From Microcaldota archaeon (GTDB taxonomy: Archaea; Micrarchaeota; Micrarchaeia; Micrarchaeales; Micrarchaeaceae): 14,386 nt of DNA. Below, in pieces: positions 1 to 5,096 of the stretch (its first letter is position 1; every line of letters begins with the position of its first letter). The translations under genes were made by a program, and so were the position numbers. The notes beneath the pieces are model-generated. The model did not search any database. It had not been told where the DNA came from and saw nothing but the letters and a program-made list of their open reading frames with translations. Location of the stretch: the NCBI GenBank assembly GCA_021812205.1, contig JAKAOJ010000004.1, forward strand, positions 1 through 14,386, in the 5' to 3' direction.

Positions 1-327
1 CGGATTGCACGCGCCGTAGAAATTGCCTGCGCCGGAAATACCGAGATTGTTGACGCTGAGGTTTATGGCATCCGATGCAGGGAACTGCATAGTTATGCCA
101 AGCTGGTTTATGAACTCCACTGTGAATGTTATGTTGCTGGTGGCGCTCCTGCCCGTGACTAGGGTCTCGATGCACGGTATCAGTGGTTGGATGCTGCACG
201 TGCCTGGCAGGTAGTCCACAGCCCTGCTTGATCCAGACATCACCAGCGCTAGCGCAACAAATAGCCCTATGAGCAGCAGCGCCCACGAATAGACGACAAG
301 CATCTCCAGTGCTGATTGCTGTTTCAC
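1..327 (-). CDS. Pilin-like surface protein with class III signal peptide, 5' part only
   Basis: Reading leftward from a GTG at 327 the frame stays open to the window edge (109 codons). The protein begins with a very short leader and the motif QSALE, followed by a hydrophobic stretch (MLVVYSWALLLIGLFVALAL, about residues 9-28). This is the layout of archaeal class III (QxSxE-type) signal peptides of pilin-like proteins, in which a prepilin peptidase cuts before the Q and the hydrophobic segment anchors or packs the filament. The visible ectodomain has paired cysteines (TCSIQPLIPCIE) and sequons (NIT, NLS). No ATG lies in frame upstream. An A/T-rich box at 346-356 sits about 25 nt before the GTG, which fits a leaderless mRNA. 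The C-terminal domain is outside the window, so the partner domain is unknown. It resembles the pilin-like gene at 12826-13671 in its N-terminal design. Confidence 0.7.
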   Translation of the reverse strand, partial: MKQQSALEMLVVYSWALLLIGLFVALALVMSGSSRAVDYLPGTCSIQPLIPCIETLVTGRSATSNITFTVEFINQLGITMQFPASDAINLSVNNLGISGAGNFYGACNP

Positions 328-345
328 GGTGGTGCACCGACATTG

Positions 346-356
346 CCTTTTATTTG
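346..356. promoter_or_regulatory. TATA-like A/T block between divergent genes
   Basis: The 58-nt gap between the pilin-like gene and the UbiA gene holds an A/T block that reads AAATAAAAGG on the minus strand. Its centre lies about 25 nt from the GTG at 327, a leaderless geometry. Read on the plus strand (TTTATTTG) it lies about 34 nt before the ATG at 386 and would give a leader of roughly 7 nt. A second A/T run at 361-370 is too close to the plus-strand ATG to be its TATA box. Position and composition only. Confidence 0.4.
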
Positions 357-385
357 TTGCCTAATAAATACCTGCTGTTGATTGG

Positions 386-1261
386 ATGGGCAAGCTTACT
401 GCCGTGCTTAGGCTTACTAGGATAGAGCACAGCCTCATGCTTGTCATTGCTGTTGTTGCTGCTGAGCTCGTTGTTGGATCAGTGCCAGGGTGGCAGGTCT
501 TCCTTCTGGCCCTTGTCCCCCCAATACTTATAAGCATGGCATCATTTGCGATAAACGACTACTACGACGTTGAGGTGGATAAGCTCAACAAAAAGCGGAG
601 ACCGCTGGTGGAAGGAGAGCTGACGCGCAATGACGCGAAGGCCATAGCTGCAGTGTGCTTCGTAGCGGGGGTAGCAGCCAGCGCGCTCATAAACTTCTAT
701 GCCTTCATAATAGCGCTCGGATTTGCAGTGCTAGCATTCCTCTACAGCTACAGGATGAAGACAATGCTCCTGGTGGGCAATGCATACATAGCATTTACCA
801 TGGTGATACCGTTCATATACGGCGATCTTGTGGTGGCGAGGTACGTGGCGCCCAATATAGTGCTGATAGCGTTCGTAATATTCCTCAGCGGGCTGGCCCG
901 GGAGATACACGGGATGATACGCGACAGGCACGGGGACGTTGCAGCCCGGGGCTCAAAGAGCGTGGTGCGCTACATCGGTGCAAGGCGCTCGGCCACAGTG
1001 GCGCTGGTGCTGTATGCAGAGGCAGTAGCGATAAGCATAGCTATGCTTTTCCTCTTCGCACCTTTCGCGTACAACGCCGCGTACATCGCACCAATAGCGA
1101 TTGTTGACGCGCTGCTTCTCTACGTGGCTGTAGGATACACCAGCCGCAAGAGCATGGACAGTGCGGGGTTCAACTCGCTGGCACGCAACCTGAGCCTTGG
1201 CGCGATGGGGCTTGCGCTCATCGCGTATATATTCTCGGCGCTGGTTTACATACCGCTGTAG
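386..1261 (+). CDS. UbiA-family prenyltransferase, probable digeranylgeranylglyceryl phosphate synthase
   Basis: A 291-aa integral membrane prenyltransferase. The first aspartate-rich motif, NDYYDVEVD, is at residues 57-65 and the second, RDRHGD, gives D180 and D184. In this superfamily these motifs bind the Mg-diphosphate of the prenyl donor. About eight or nine hydrophobic helices fill the rest. In archaea the common member of this size adds a second geranylgeranyl chain to geranylgeranylglyceryl phosphate, the second ether-bond step of membrane lipid synthesis, and LAREIHGMIRD matches the REIIKD-type context of that subgroup. That assignment is by resemblance; a protohaem or quinone prenyltransferase of the same superfamily cannot be excluded. 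ATG 386 is the only reasonable start. It faces the rps2 end of the ribosomal operon, with 12 nt between the two stop codons. Confidence 0.75.
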   Translation: MGKLTAVLRLTRIEHSLMLVIAVVAAELVVGSVPGWQVFLLALVPPILISMASFAINDYYDVEVDKLNKKRRPLVEGELTRNDAKAIAAVCFVAGVAASALINFYAFIIALGFAVLAFLYSYRMKTMLLVGNAYIAFTMVIPFIYGDLVVARYVAPNIVLIAFVIFLSGLAREIHGMIRDRHGDVAARGSKSVVRYIGARRSATVALVLYAEAVAISIAMLFLFAPFAYNAAYIAPIAIVDALLLYVAVGYTSRKSMDSAGFNSLARNLSLGAMGLALIAYIFSALVYIPL

Positions 1262-1273
1262 CTGATTAACAGC

Positions 1274-1927
1274 TCATGCTTCAGCGGCTGATGCAGTAGC
1301 AGAATGGATCCTCTGCCGGCCTGCATCTGCCTTGAGCTCGAAATCGCCGACCTGGTACTTGAACTCGTCGTTGCTCGATATTTCACCGCGCTTCTTGAGG
1401 ACCTCCCTGGCCATCAGGAAGTAGACGAATGCGAGCGACTTGCGGCCCCTGTTGTTCGCAGGTATTATCAGGTCGAGGAACTTTGTTGAGTTGTCAGTAT
1501 CAGAAAGCCCGATAATTGGTATGCCGACCTGGCGCGCCTCGTTGACCGCCTGCTTCTCGTTCCTCGAGTCGCTTATCACCATGAGCTTGGGCTCTATGAA
1601 GTCGGGCCTCAGGGGGTTTGTGAACGTGCCCGGGGTTACGCGCCCCTGTATGAACCTGACCTTGATTATCTCCGCGAACTTCTGCGCTGCAGCTATCGCG
1701 TATATGCGCGAGGCTGTTACCACTATGTCCTTCGGCTCATACCTTGCTATCATTGCTGCGGCTACCTCTATCCTCGAGTCTATGCTCTTCAGGTCAAGCA
1801 GGTACAGGCCGTCCTCCCGCACCTTGTAGATGAACTTGCTCATCCCCGGACTCTTGACCTTTGTAGCTATGTGTATTCCCGCCTCGAGATAGTCGTTCTG
1901 GTTTGCCAACAGCTCTTCTTCCGCCAT
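1274..1927 (-). CDS. rps2: 30S ribosomal protein uS2
   Basis: A 217-aa uS2 protein of the small-subunit body. Diagnostic stretches are GRVTPGTFTNP, IEPKLMVISDSRNEKQAVNEA and the archaeal/eukaryotic C-terminal block IPIIGLSDTDNSTKFLDLIIPANNRG followed by KSLAFVYFLMARE. The frame remains open upstream to 2029, but that extension is the shadow of the tRNA-Pro gene (1939-2027). The real start is ATG 1927, where the protein begins MAEEELL and which is preceded by AAGGTG about 5 nt away. It is the last gene of the operon. After cleavage at the tRNA 3' end the mRNA would keep an 11-nt leader that is essentially just the ribosome binding site. The C-terminus after VGDFELK is an Ala/Ser-rich tail. Confidence 0.95.
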   Translation of the reverse strand: MAEEELLANQNDYLEAGIHIATKVKSPGMSKFIYKVREDGLYLLDLKSIDSRIEVAAAMIARYEPKDIVVTASRIYAIAAAQKFAEIIKVRFIQGRVTPGTFTNPLRPDFIEPKLMVISDSRNEKQAVNEARQVGIPIIGLSDTDNSTKFLDLIIPANNRGRKSLAFVYFLMAREVLKKRGEISSNDEFKYQVGDFELKADAGRQRIHSATASAAEA

Positions 1928-1938
1928 ATGAACACCTT
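1928..1938 (-). promoter_or_regulatory. Shine-Dalgarno site that sets the rps2 start
   Basis: AAGGTGTTCAT occupies the whole 11-nt gap between the last base of tRNA-Pro (A73 at 1939) and ATG 1927. AGGTG is complementary to the archaeal 16S rRNA 3' end. It decides the start of uS2 against the longer open frame that runs through the tRNA. Confidence 0.7.
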
Positions 1939-2027
1939 TGGGGCTGCCGAGATTTTCAGGGCATGCCTTTTGAACTCGGGTCGCTGCCACCCCAAGGCAG
2001 AAGCCTACCAAGCTAGCAGACAGCCCC
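1939..2027 (-). tRNA. tRNA-Pro(GGG) with a T-loop intron
   Basis: On the minus strand an 89-nt stretch folds as a tRNA once 16 nt (1953-1968) are removed, leaving 73 nt. The acceptor GGGGCTG (2027-2021) pairs fully with CAGCCCC (1946-1940), followed by discriminator A at 1939. The anticodon arm CTGCC/GGCAG is perfect, with loop TTGGGGT giving anticodon GGG (proline; codons CCC and CCU). The D-loop has the usual GG pair. The T-stem CCGAG/CTCGG is perfect, and the loop becomes a standard TTCAAAT after splicing. The variable loop is CGAC, and CCA is not encoded. The D-stem is the weakest part (T-T at 10-25, then G-C, C-G, T-G). It starts 29 nt after the rpoN stop and ends 11 nt before the uS2 ATG, so it is probably co-transcribed. 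A plain scan could miss it because the T-arm is split. Confidence 0.9.
1953..1968 (-). other. 16-nt intron in the T-loop of tRNA-Pro (position 59/60)
   Basis: The insertion AGGCATGCCCTGAAAA separates A59 from T60. It forms the archaeal splicing motif. The T-stem is followed by the 4-bp helix TTCA (exon, 54-57) with TGAA (intron), flanked by 3-nt bulges AA^A on one side and AA^T on the other, and closed by a two-pair GG/CC stem inside the intron. Cutting after the second base of each bulge restores TTCAAAT. Because runs of A flank both joints, sequence alone could shift the borders by 1-3 nt; the bulge-helix-bulge fold selects this register. Confidence 0.85.
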
Positions 2028-2047
2028 ACTTAACATTACAATTCAGC

Positions 2048-2055
2048 GTTATAAC
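2048..2055 (-). promoter_or_regulatory. Possible internal TATA box for tRNA-Pro/rps2
   Basis: GTTATAAC, a perfect 8-bp palindrome, lies in the 29-nt gap after rpoN. Its centre is about 25 nt upstream of the first base of tRNA-Pro. That spacing would start a transcript at or beside G1 of the tRNA, so the tRNA-rps2 pair may be transcribed on its own as well as from the operon. Judged by spacing and composition only. Confidence 0.35.
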
Positions 2056-2056
2056 C

Positions 2057-2257
2057 TCATTTCCTTCCGAGCTCCATGAACTCGTCTATAAGCTCGACGT
2101 TGCTTATGAACATGCGCCTGCAGCAGTAGCGCGTAACTCCCATGTCGTTGAGCACCTTGCCAGGCTCCTCGCCGCCCTTGTTGACGCGCTTGTCGTACTC
2201 CTCCCATTTGTCAGCGACTACTGCGCCGCACGTGAAGCACCTGACAGGCATCATCAT
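2057..2257 (-). CDS. rpoN: DNA-directed RNA polymerase subunit N (Rpb10 homologue)
   Basis: A 66-aa zinc-binding subunit of the archaeal RNA polymerase core, part of the assembly platform with D, L and P. PVRCFTCG gives C7 and C10 and RYCCRRM gives C45 and C46, the CXnC...CC zinc site that is invariant in Rpb10/RpoN; KWEEY is also typical. The protein starts MMMPVRC. The first ATG at 2257 has GGTG 7 nt upstream, while 2254 and 2251 are possible alternatives. The longer open frame to 2347 overlaps the end of rps9 and lacks homology, so it was not used. It sits 25 nt downstream of rps9. The RpoK gene often found next in archaea is not here; tRNA-Pro follows instead. Confidence 0.95.
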   Translation of the reverse strand: MMMPVRCFTCGAVVADKWEEYDKRVNKGGEEPGKVLNDMGVTRYCCRRMFISNVELIDEFMELGRK

Positions 2258-2282
2258 TCGAATACACCAATGGTTTTGAACG

Positions 2283-2825
2283 TCATCTGTATGAGGTCTG
2301 GTTGCGCGCCCTGGCCTTCCTGCCAAGGAACTTCTTAGGCTCAACACGCCTCGAGTCGTCGATTATTAGGCTGCGGTCGTAGCGCATGTATTCATGCCTG
2401 AGGGTATCGCCTTCTGACATGCCGGCCAGCACGCGCGCTATTGCGCCGCCGACCGCCTGCGCCTGCGAGCTCTTGCCGCCCCCATGCACGCTGACGGTTA
2501 TGTCAACGCCTGCAGCCATATCCTTTGCAATAGGGGAGATGTACAGCGGCCTAAGCATCAGCATCTGGAGCTCCCTTGGCTTTACAGTTTCTATGAGAGC
2601 GCTGTTGACCCTCACTGCACCTGTGCCCTTTCTGGCAGACGCCCTGGCTACGCTCTCCTTGCGCTTGCTGAAAGCAAAGACAACCTGCTCCTGCTTTTTG
2701 GCCTTCCGTGCTGCAGGGCGCCTAGCCTTCGCAGGCTTTGCCTGCGCCTCTGCCTGGGCCTTCTGGCCAGCATGCGCGTCCTGCGCTTCTGTAGTAGCGG
2801 TTGCAGCTTCTGCCATGAATATCAT
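2283..2825 (-). CDS. rps9: 30S ribosomal protein uS9 with an Ala/Lys-rich N-terminal extension
   Basis: A 180-aa protein. The uS9 core starts near residue 47 (VVFAFSKRKESVARA) and ends with the canonical GRKARARNQTSYR tail that reaches the decoding-site tRNA. Archaeal uS9 is usually around 130-135 aa. The additional 45 or so N-terminal residues are low complexity, with many Ala, Gln, Lys and an RRPAARKAKK basic patch. ATG 2825 overlaps the rpl13 stop as ATGA, which suggests translational coupling. A second ATG at 2816 (protein MAEAATA) with GGAATGAT upstream is an equally good start, and the extension remains with either. Third r-protein of the operon. Confidence 0.93.
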   Translation of the reverse strand: MIFMAEAATATTEAQDAHAGQKAQAEAQAKPAKARRPAARKAKKQEQVVFAFSKRKESVARASARKGTGAVRVNSALIETVKPRELQMLMLRPLYISPIAKDMAAGVDITVSVHGGGKSSQAQAVGGAIARVLAGMSEGDTLRHEYMRYDRSLIIDDSRRVEPKKFLGRKARARNQTSYR

Positions 2826-3292
2826 TCCTTGACCCTGTAGCCCAGGAGCTTGGAGAGTTCCTCAACAGTTATGTAGCCGGTGTAGATACGGTTGGGGTCC
2901 TTCATATTTAGCTCTATCGGCTTCGCGCCCTTGAGCTCCTCCGGCACGCCCATGAAGACACGCAGACGCCTGTAGGCATCCTTGCCCTTCGGGCGCCTGT
3001 ACGGCAGCATGCCCCTTATTATGCGCTTGACAAGCATGTCAGGGCGCCTCGACCAGTACGGCGAGTGCTCTGGGTTCTCCGATTCCTTAAGATCCAGGCG
3101 GGTCTTGTAGCGCGCTGCTATGACGCCGCCCTTCCCGCTGATGACTGCCTTGGAAGCATTGACCACAGCTACGCTCTTTCCCATCACGAGCTGCTTCGCG
3201 ACAGCGCTTGCCAGCCTGCCAAGCACCTTGCCTTCGGCGTCGTAGACGTCGTACCTTGTTGGCTCCTGTTCTGCTTTCTCTTTCCTGACCAT
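2822..3292 (-). CDS. rpl13: 50S ribosomal protein uL13
   Basis: A 156-aa uL13 protein. Typical features are DAEGKVLGRLAS, the block VVNASKAVISGK, YWSRRPDMLVKRIIRGMLPYRRPKGKDAYRR split over residues 78-110, and FMGVPEEL. A GTG at 3301 lies in the same frame, but ATG 3292 (protein MVRKEKAEQEP) is preferred because GAGTG lies 6 nt upstream. The first codons overlap nothing: the eL18 stop at 3302-3304 lies 9 nt before the ATG. The C-terminus shares the ATGA with rps9. Confidence 0.94.
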   Translation of the reverse strand: MVRKEKAEQEPTRYDVYDAEGKVLGRLASAVAKQLVMGKSVAVVNASKAVISGKGGVIAARYKTRLDLKESENPEHSPYWSRRPDMLVKRIIRGMLPYRRPKGKDAYRRLRVFMGVPEELKGAKPIELNMKDPNRIYTGYITVEELSKLLGYRVKE

Positions 3293-3301
3293 TCTAAGCA
3301 C

Positions 3302-3652
3302 TCATATTATGACGTTTATCTTCTCGCGCTTCATCATCTCCTCGAGCGGCACCACCTTGCCCTTGGAGCCCTCTATGGCCTCAAGCGCCTTGGCGGAGAA
3401 TGATATGGCGGAGATGCTCACAGCATGACCGAGCTGGCCTGCGGACAGCACCTTTCCGGGCACTATCACGTTGTCGTTCTCAGATGTGTGCCTGTCTATC
3501 TTGTAGAGGTCGACCTCGATGCGCTGGCGCGTTGGCTTCGAAGCCAGCTTGTACAGGCGCTTCCAGAGCTTGGCGCGCTTGTCGCTATGCTGCGCCTGCT
3601 CAAGCACTGCGAGCCAGGACTTCACGTCGCTTCTCTCTGCATTTACTTCCAT
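3302..3652 (-). CDS. rpl18e: 50S ribosomal protein eL18 (L18e)
   Basis: A 116-aa eL18 protein, an archaeal/eukaryotic family absent from bacteria. Recognisable parts are WKRLYKLASKPTRQRIEVDLYKID near the N-terminus, NVIVPGKVLSAGQLGH and the closing VVPLEEMMKREKINVII. ATG 3652 (MEVNAERS) is the start. The frame runs on to 3691, but the extra residues GSNPIPRI are the tRNA-Leu T-arm read as protein. The gene begins only 14 nt after the tRNA 3' end; that gap contains a weak GTGA. First r-protein after rpoD in the same operon order seen in many archaea. Confidence 0.94.
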   Translation of the reverse strand: MEVNAERSDVKSWLAVLEQAQHSDKRAKLWKRLYKLASKPTRQRIEVDLYKIDRHTSENDNVIVPGKVLSAGQLGHAVSISAISFSAKALEAIEGSKGKVVPLEEMMKREKINVII

Positions 3653-3666
3653 GTTTATCACAATTA

Positions 3667-3784
3667 TGCGGGGGATGGGATTTGAACCCACGCAGTCTCT
3701 AAAGACACAGGAGTTCCAAACATAATTTCGCTAAAAATTACGATCCTCAGTCCTGCGCATTTGGCCATGCTCTGCCACCCCCGC
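3667..3784 (-). tRNA. tRNA-Leu(GAG) with an anticodon-loop intron
   Basis: A 118-nt stretch gives an 87-nt class II tRNA after removal of 31 nt (3714-3744). The acceptor GCGGGGG pairs fully with CCCCCGC, followed by discriminator A73 at 3667. The D-arm GCA/TGC has a GG-containing loop. The anticodon stem CAGGA/TCCTG has loop CTGAGGC and anticodon GAG (Leu; CUC/CUU). The long variable arm contains GTCT/AGAC, and the T-arm GTGGG/CCCAT has loop TTCAAAT. The long variable arm and A73 fit Leu rather than Ser. CCA is not encoded. The first base is separated from the rpoD stop codon by a single nucleotide and the last is 14 nt from the rpl18e ATG, so it must be cut out of the polycistronic transcript. 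A tRNA-Leu at the head of the L18e-L13-S9 cluster is also known from Haloarcula. Confidence 0.93.
3714..3744 (-). other. 31-nt intron of tRNA-Leu at the canonical 37/38 position
   Basis: The insertion lies directly 3' of G37. A 4-bp helix of exon CTGA (32-35) with intron TTGG (two Watson-Crick pairs and two G-U) lies between the bulges GG^A and AA^C, which is a bulge-helix-bulge. Beyond it the intron folds on itself as an 8-bp stem, CGTAATTT with AAATTATG, closing a TTAGCG loop. EndA cleavage would restore the 7-base anticodon loop. Confidence 0.85.
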
Positions 3785-3785
3785 A

Positions 3786-4358
3786 TCAAAGTTTCTTAGC
3801 GAATTTCTCGGCATCCTTTATATGCTCCTTTATTGCCTCGCAAGCCTTATTAACTATTTCTCTCGGTGGCATCTGGCCGAACGTCTCGACGCTGAAATCG
3901 TAACTGCCGTTGCTCTCATCAAATGTGGCAAGCCCTGGCTGGAACTTGGCGTGCTTCAGCGCTGTGCCGAGCTTGGCCTTGCCTTCCAGCCTGAGCCTCT
4001 GCTCCTTTCCGAGCTTCATTATGGGTATGCCTTCCACAGCCACCTTTACCTCCTTGTCGCGGCTCTCGAGGTCCTTTGAGTAGACCGTGGCAGGGCCTGT
4101 GGCGTCAAGGGAGAAGAGTATCTCATCCTCGTCCGTGTAGCCCTTTGACGGGGTTATTATCGGCACGAGGCCGACCCTGTGGGCTATGTATTCATCAAAC
4201 ATCGCGCTGGTGTTCTCGTAGACCGTGACGCTGTCTATGGCAAAGGTCATGACCGAGTTTATAGCTGCGCGCCTGAGCGCGTTGACGGTGCCCGAGCTCG
4301 CGCCCTTGAGCCTGAACCTCAGCTTCTTGTCATTCTCCTCTAGAGTCTCGATTTCCAT
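3786..4358 (-). CDS. rpoD: DNA-directed RNA polymerase subunit D (Rpb3 homologue)
   Basis: A 190-aa subunit D, which with subunit L nucleates RNA polymerase assembly. NALRRAAINSVMTFAIDSV (residues 26-44) is the alpha-motif dimerisation region and FDEYIAHRVGLVPI (54-67) is the Rpb3/D signature. The protein has a single cysteine (in KACEAI near the end), so the ferredoxin-like Fe-S domain found in some archaeal D subunits is absent. The frame is open to 4592, but homology begins at ATG 4358 (MEIETLEE), which has GAGTGA 4 nt upstream and a TATA-like box at 4401-4408. It is the first gene of the operon here. The S13-S4-S11 genes that often precede it are replaced by a divergent unknown gene. Confidence 0.94.
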   Translation of the reverse strand: MEIETLEENDKKLRFRLKGASSGTVNALRRAAINSVMTFAIDSVTVYENTSAMFDEYIAHRVGLVPIITPSKGYTDEDEILFSLDATGPATVYSKDLESRDKEVKVAVEGIPIMKLGKEQRLRLEGKAKLGTALKHAKFQPGLATFDESNGSYDFSVETFGQMPPREIVNKACEAIKEHIKDAEKFAKKL

Positions 4359-4400
4359 GAAGTCACTCGCTCCAACAGACGACAGCGCAACTGCGGAACA

Positions 4401-4408
4401 TATTAATA
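4401..4408 (-). promoter_or_regulatory. Candidate promoter of the rpoD-tRNA-ribosomal operon
   Basis: TATTAATA is centred about 47 nt upstream of the rpoD ATG. A start about 26 nt downstream would give a leader of roughly 20 nt that carries the GAGTGA ribosome binding site (4363-4368). The upstream gene is divergent, so a promoter is needed in this gap. Confidence 0.45.
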
Positions 4409-4470
4409 GATGCGCAGCACAATAGGACTGGCCGCTGACAACCAGCAAGTATAGATTAGGCACAATAATA

Positions 4471-4478
4471 TTTATAAA
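4471..4478 (+). promoter_or_regulatory. TATA box of the 197-aa unknown gene
   Basis: TTTATAAA is a strong archaeal TATA-like box whose centre is 28-29 nt before ATG 4503. This predicts a transcript starting within a few nt of the ATG. A full Shine-Dalgarno-like GGGGGTGA (4491-4498) lies between the box and the ATG, so whether the mRNA is leaderless or uses this site depends on the exact start. Confidence 0.55.
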
Positions 4479-4502
4479 GGTAAGGTTGCAGGGGGTGAGG
4501 GC

Positions 4503-5096
4503 ATGAGCTTCGAGAGGATACTTGATGAGGCGGCTAAGGGCAAGGACTTTGGCTCTGCGCCTTACTTGCTTGCCTCGAAGAAGCGCCCACACGTATCGCG
4601 CTCCAAGATAGAGGATTACGGGAATGTGTCGTACCTTGAAGTCGGGGACCTCAAGACTGCAAGATATGAGGACGATTCTTCGATGCGCTACGTCGCAGCG
4701 AAGGACCTCACATACGATCTCCTATTCAGCATCTACGACGTCAACACCAATGCGCTTGCGTGCGCCAGGGTGTTCATGAACGCCAAGGAACTGGAACCCC
4801 GGCTCTCGGCATTCGTAGGGCAGTTCCGCAGGCCAAACTTTGAGGCTAGGATAATCGGCCTCCAGAATGGCGGGCCTGCTAACGACCTCAAGGAGCTGCT
4901 GCGGTTCATCGCCAGAGAGCGCATAGGCGTGTTCGAGGTTGACCTGTTCGGCGAAGACACACGCCACATCGCTGTCGACGCTAAAGTGGGTATGAGCTTC
5001 AACATACTTATAGAGGACAGGCTTTATAAGCCGGGGGAGCTTACCAACAAACTCACCTTTGACCAGTTCCAGAGGAGCCTCAAGGGAAGGGCCTGA
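4503..5096 (+). CDS. Unknown 197-aa protein, possibly a degenerate CheD-like fold
   Basis: The family is not firmly recognised. It is a soluble, mixed-charge protein with no signal peptide or membrane segment. Residues 44-93 (YLEVGDLKTA, then LLFSIYDVNTNALACARVFM) and 112-171 (PNFEARIIG, an acidic helix, IGVFEVDLFGEDTRHIAVDA) can be laid along the CheD family: strand IGEYAV, the segment ending AHVML, EAKIAGG, and LLAEDTGGNRARSV. In CheD, a glutamine deamidase of chemoreceptors, the catalytic Cys is in GSC and His in AHxML. Here those places hold KDL and ARV, so if the fold is right the enzyme is dead. This is alignment by eye and weak. The gene has its own TATA box, is divergent from rpoD, and its last 17 nt overlap the converging thpR gene. 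Confidence 0.8.
   Translation: MSFERILDEAAKGKDFGSAPYLLASKKRPHVSRSKIEDYGNVSYLEVGDLKTARYEDDSSMRYVAAKDLTYDLLFSIYDVNTNALACARVFMNAKELEPRLSAFVGQFRRPNFEARIIGLQNGGPANDLKELLRFIARERIGVFEVDLFGEDTRHIAVDAKVGMSFNILIEDRLYKPGELTNKLTFDQFQRSLKGRA

Noticed and set aside
1928..2029. N-terminal extension of uS2 to 2029
   Set aside because: These codons are the tRNA-Pro gene read as protein; uS2 homology and the ribosome binding site start at ATG 1927.
3653..3691. N-terminal extension of eL18 to 3691
   Set aside because: GSNPIPRI is the tRNA-Leu T-arm translated; the family sequence starts at ATG 3652.
4359..4592. 78-residue N-terminal extension of RpoD
   Set aside because: It crosses the promoter and ATG of the divergent gene and has no family similarity; ATG 4358 has a ribosome binding site.
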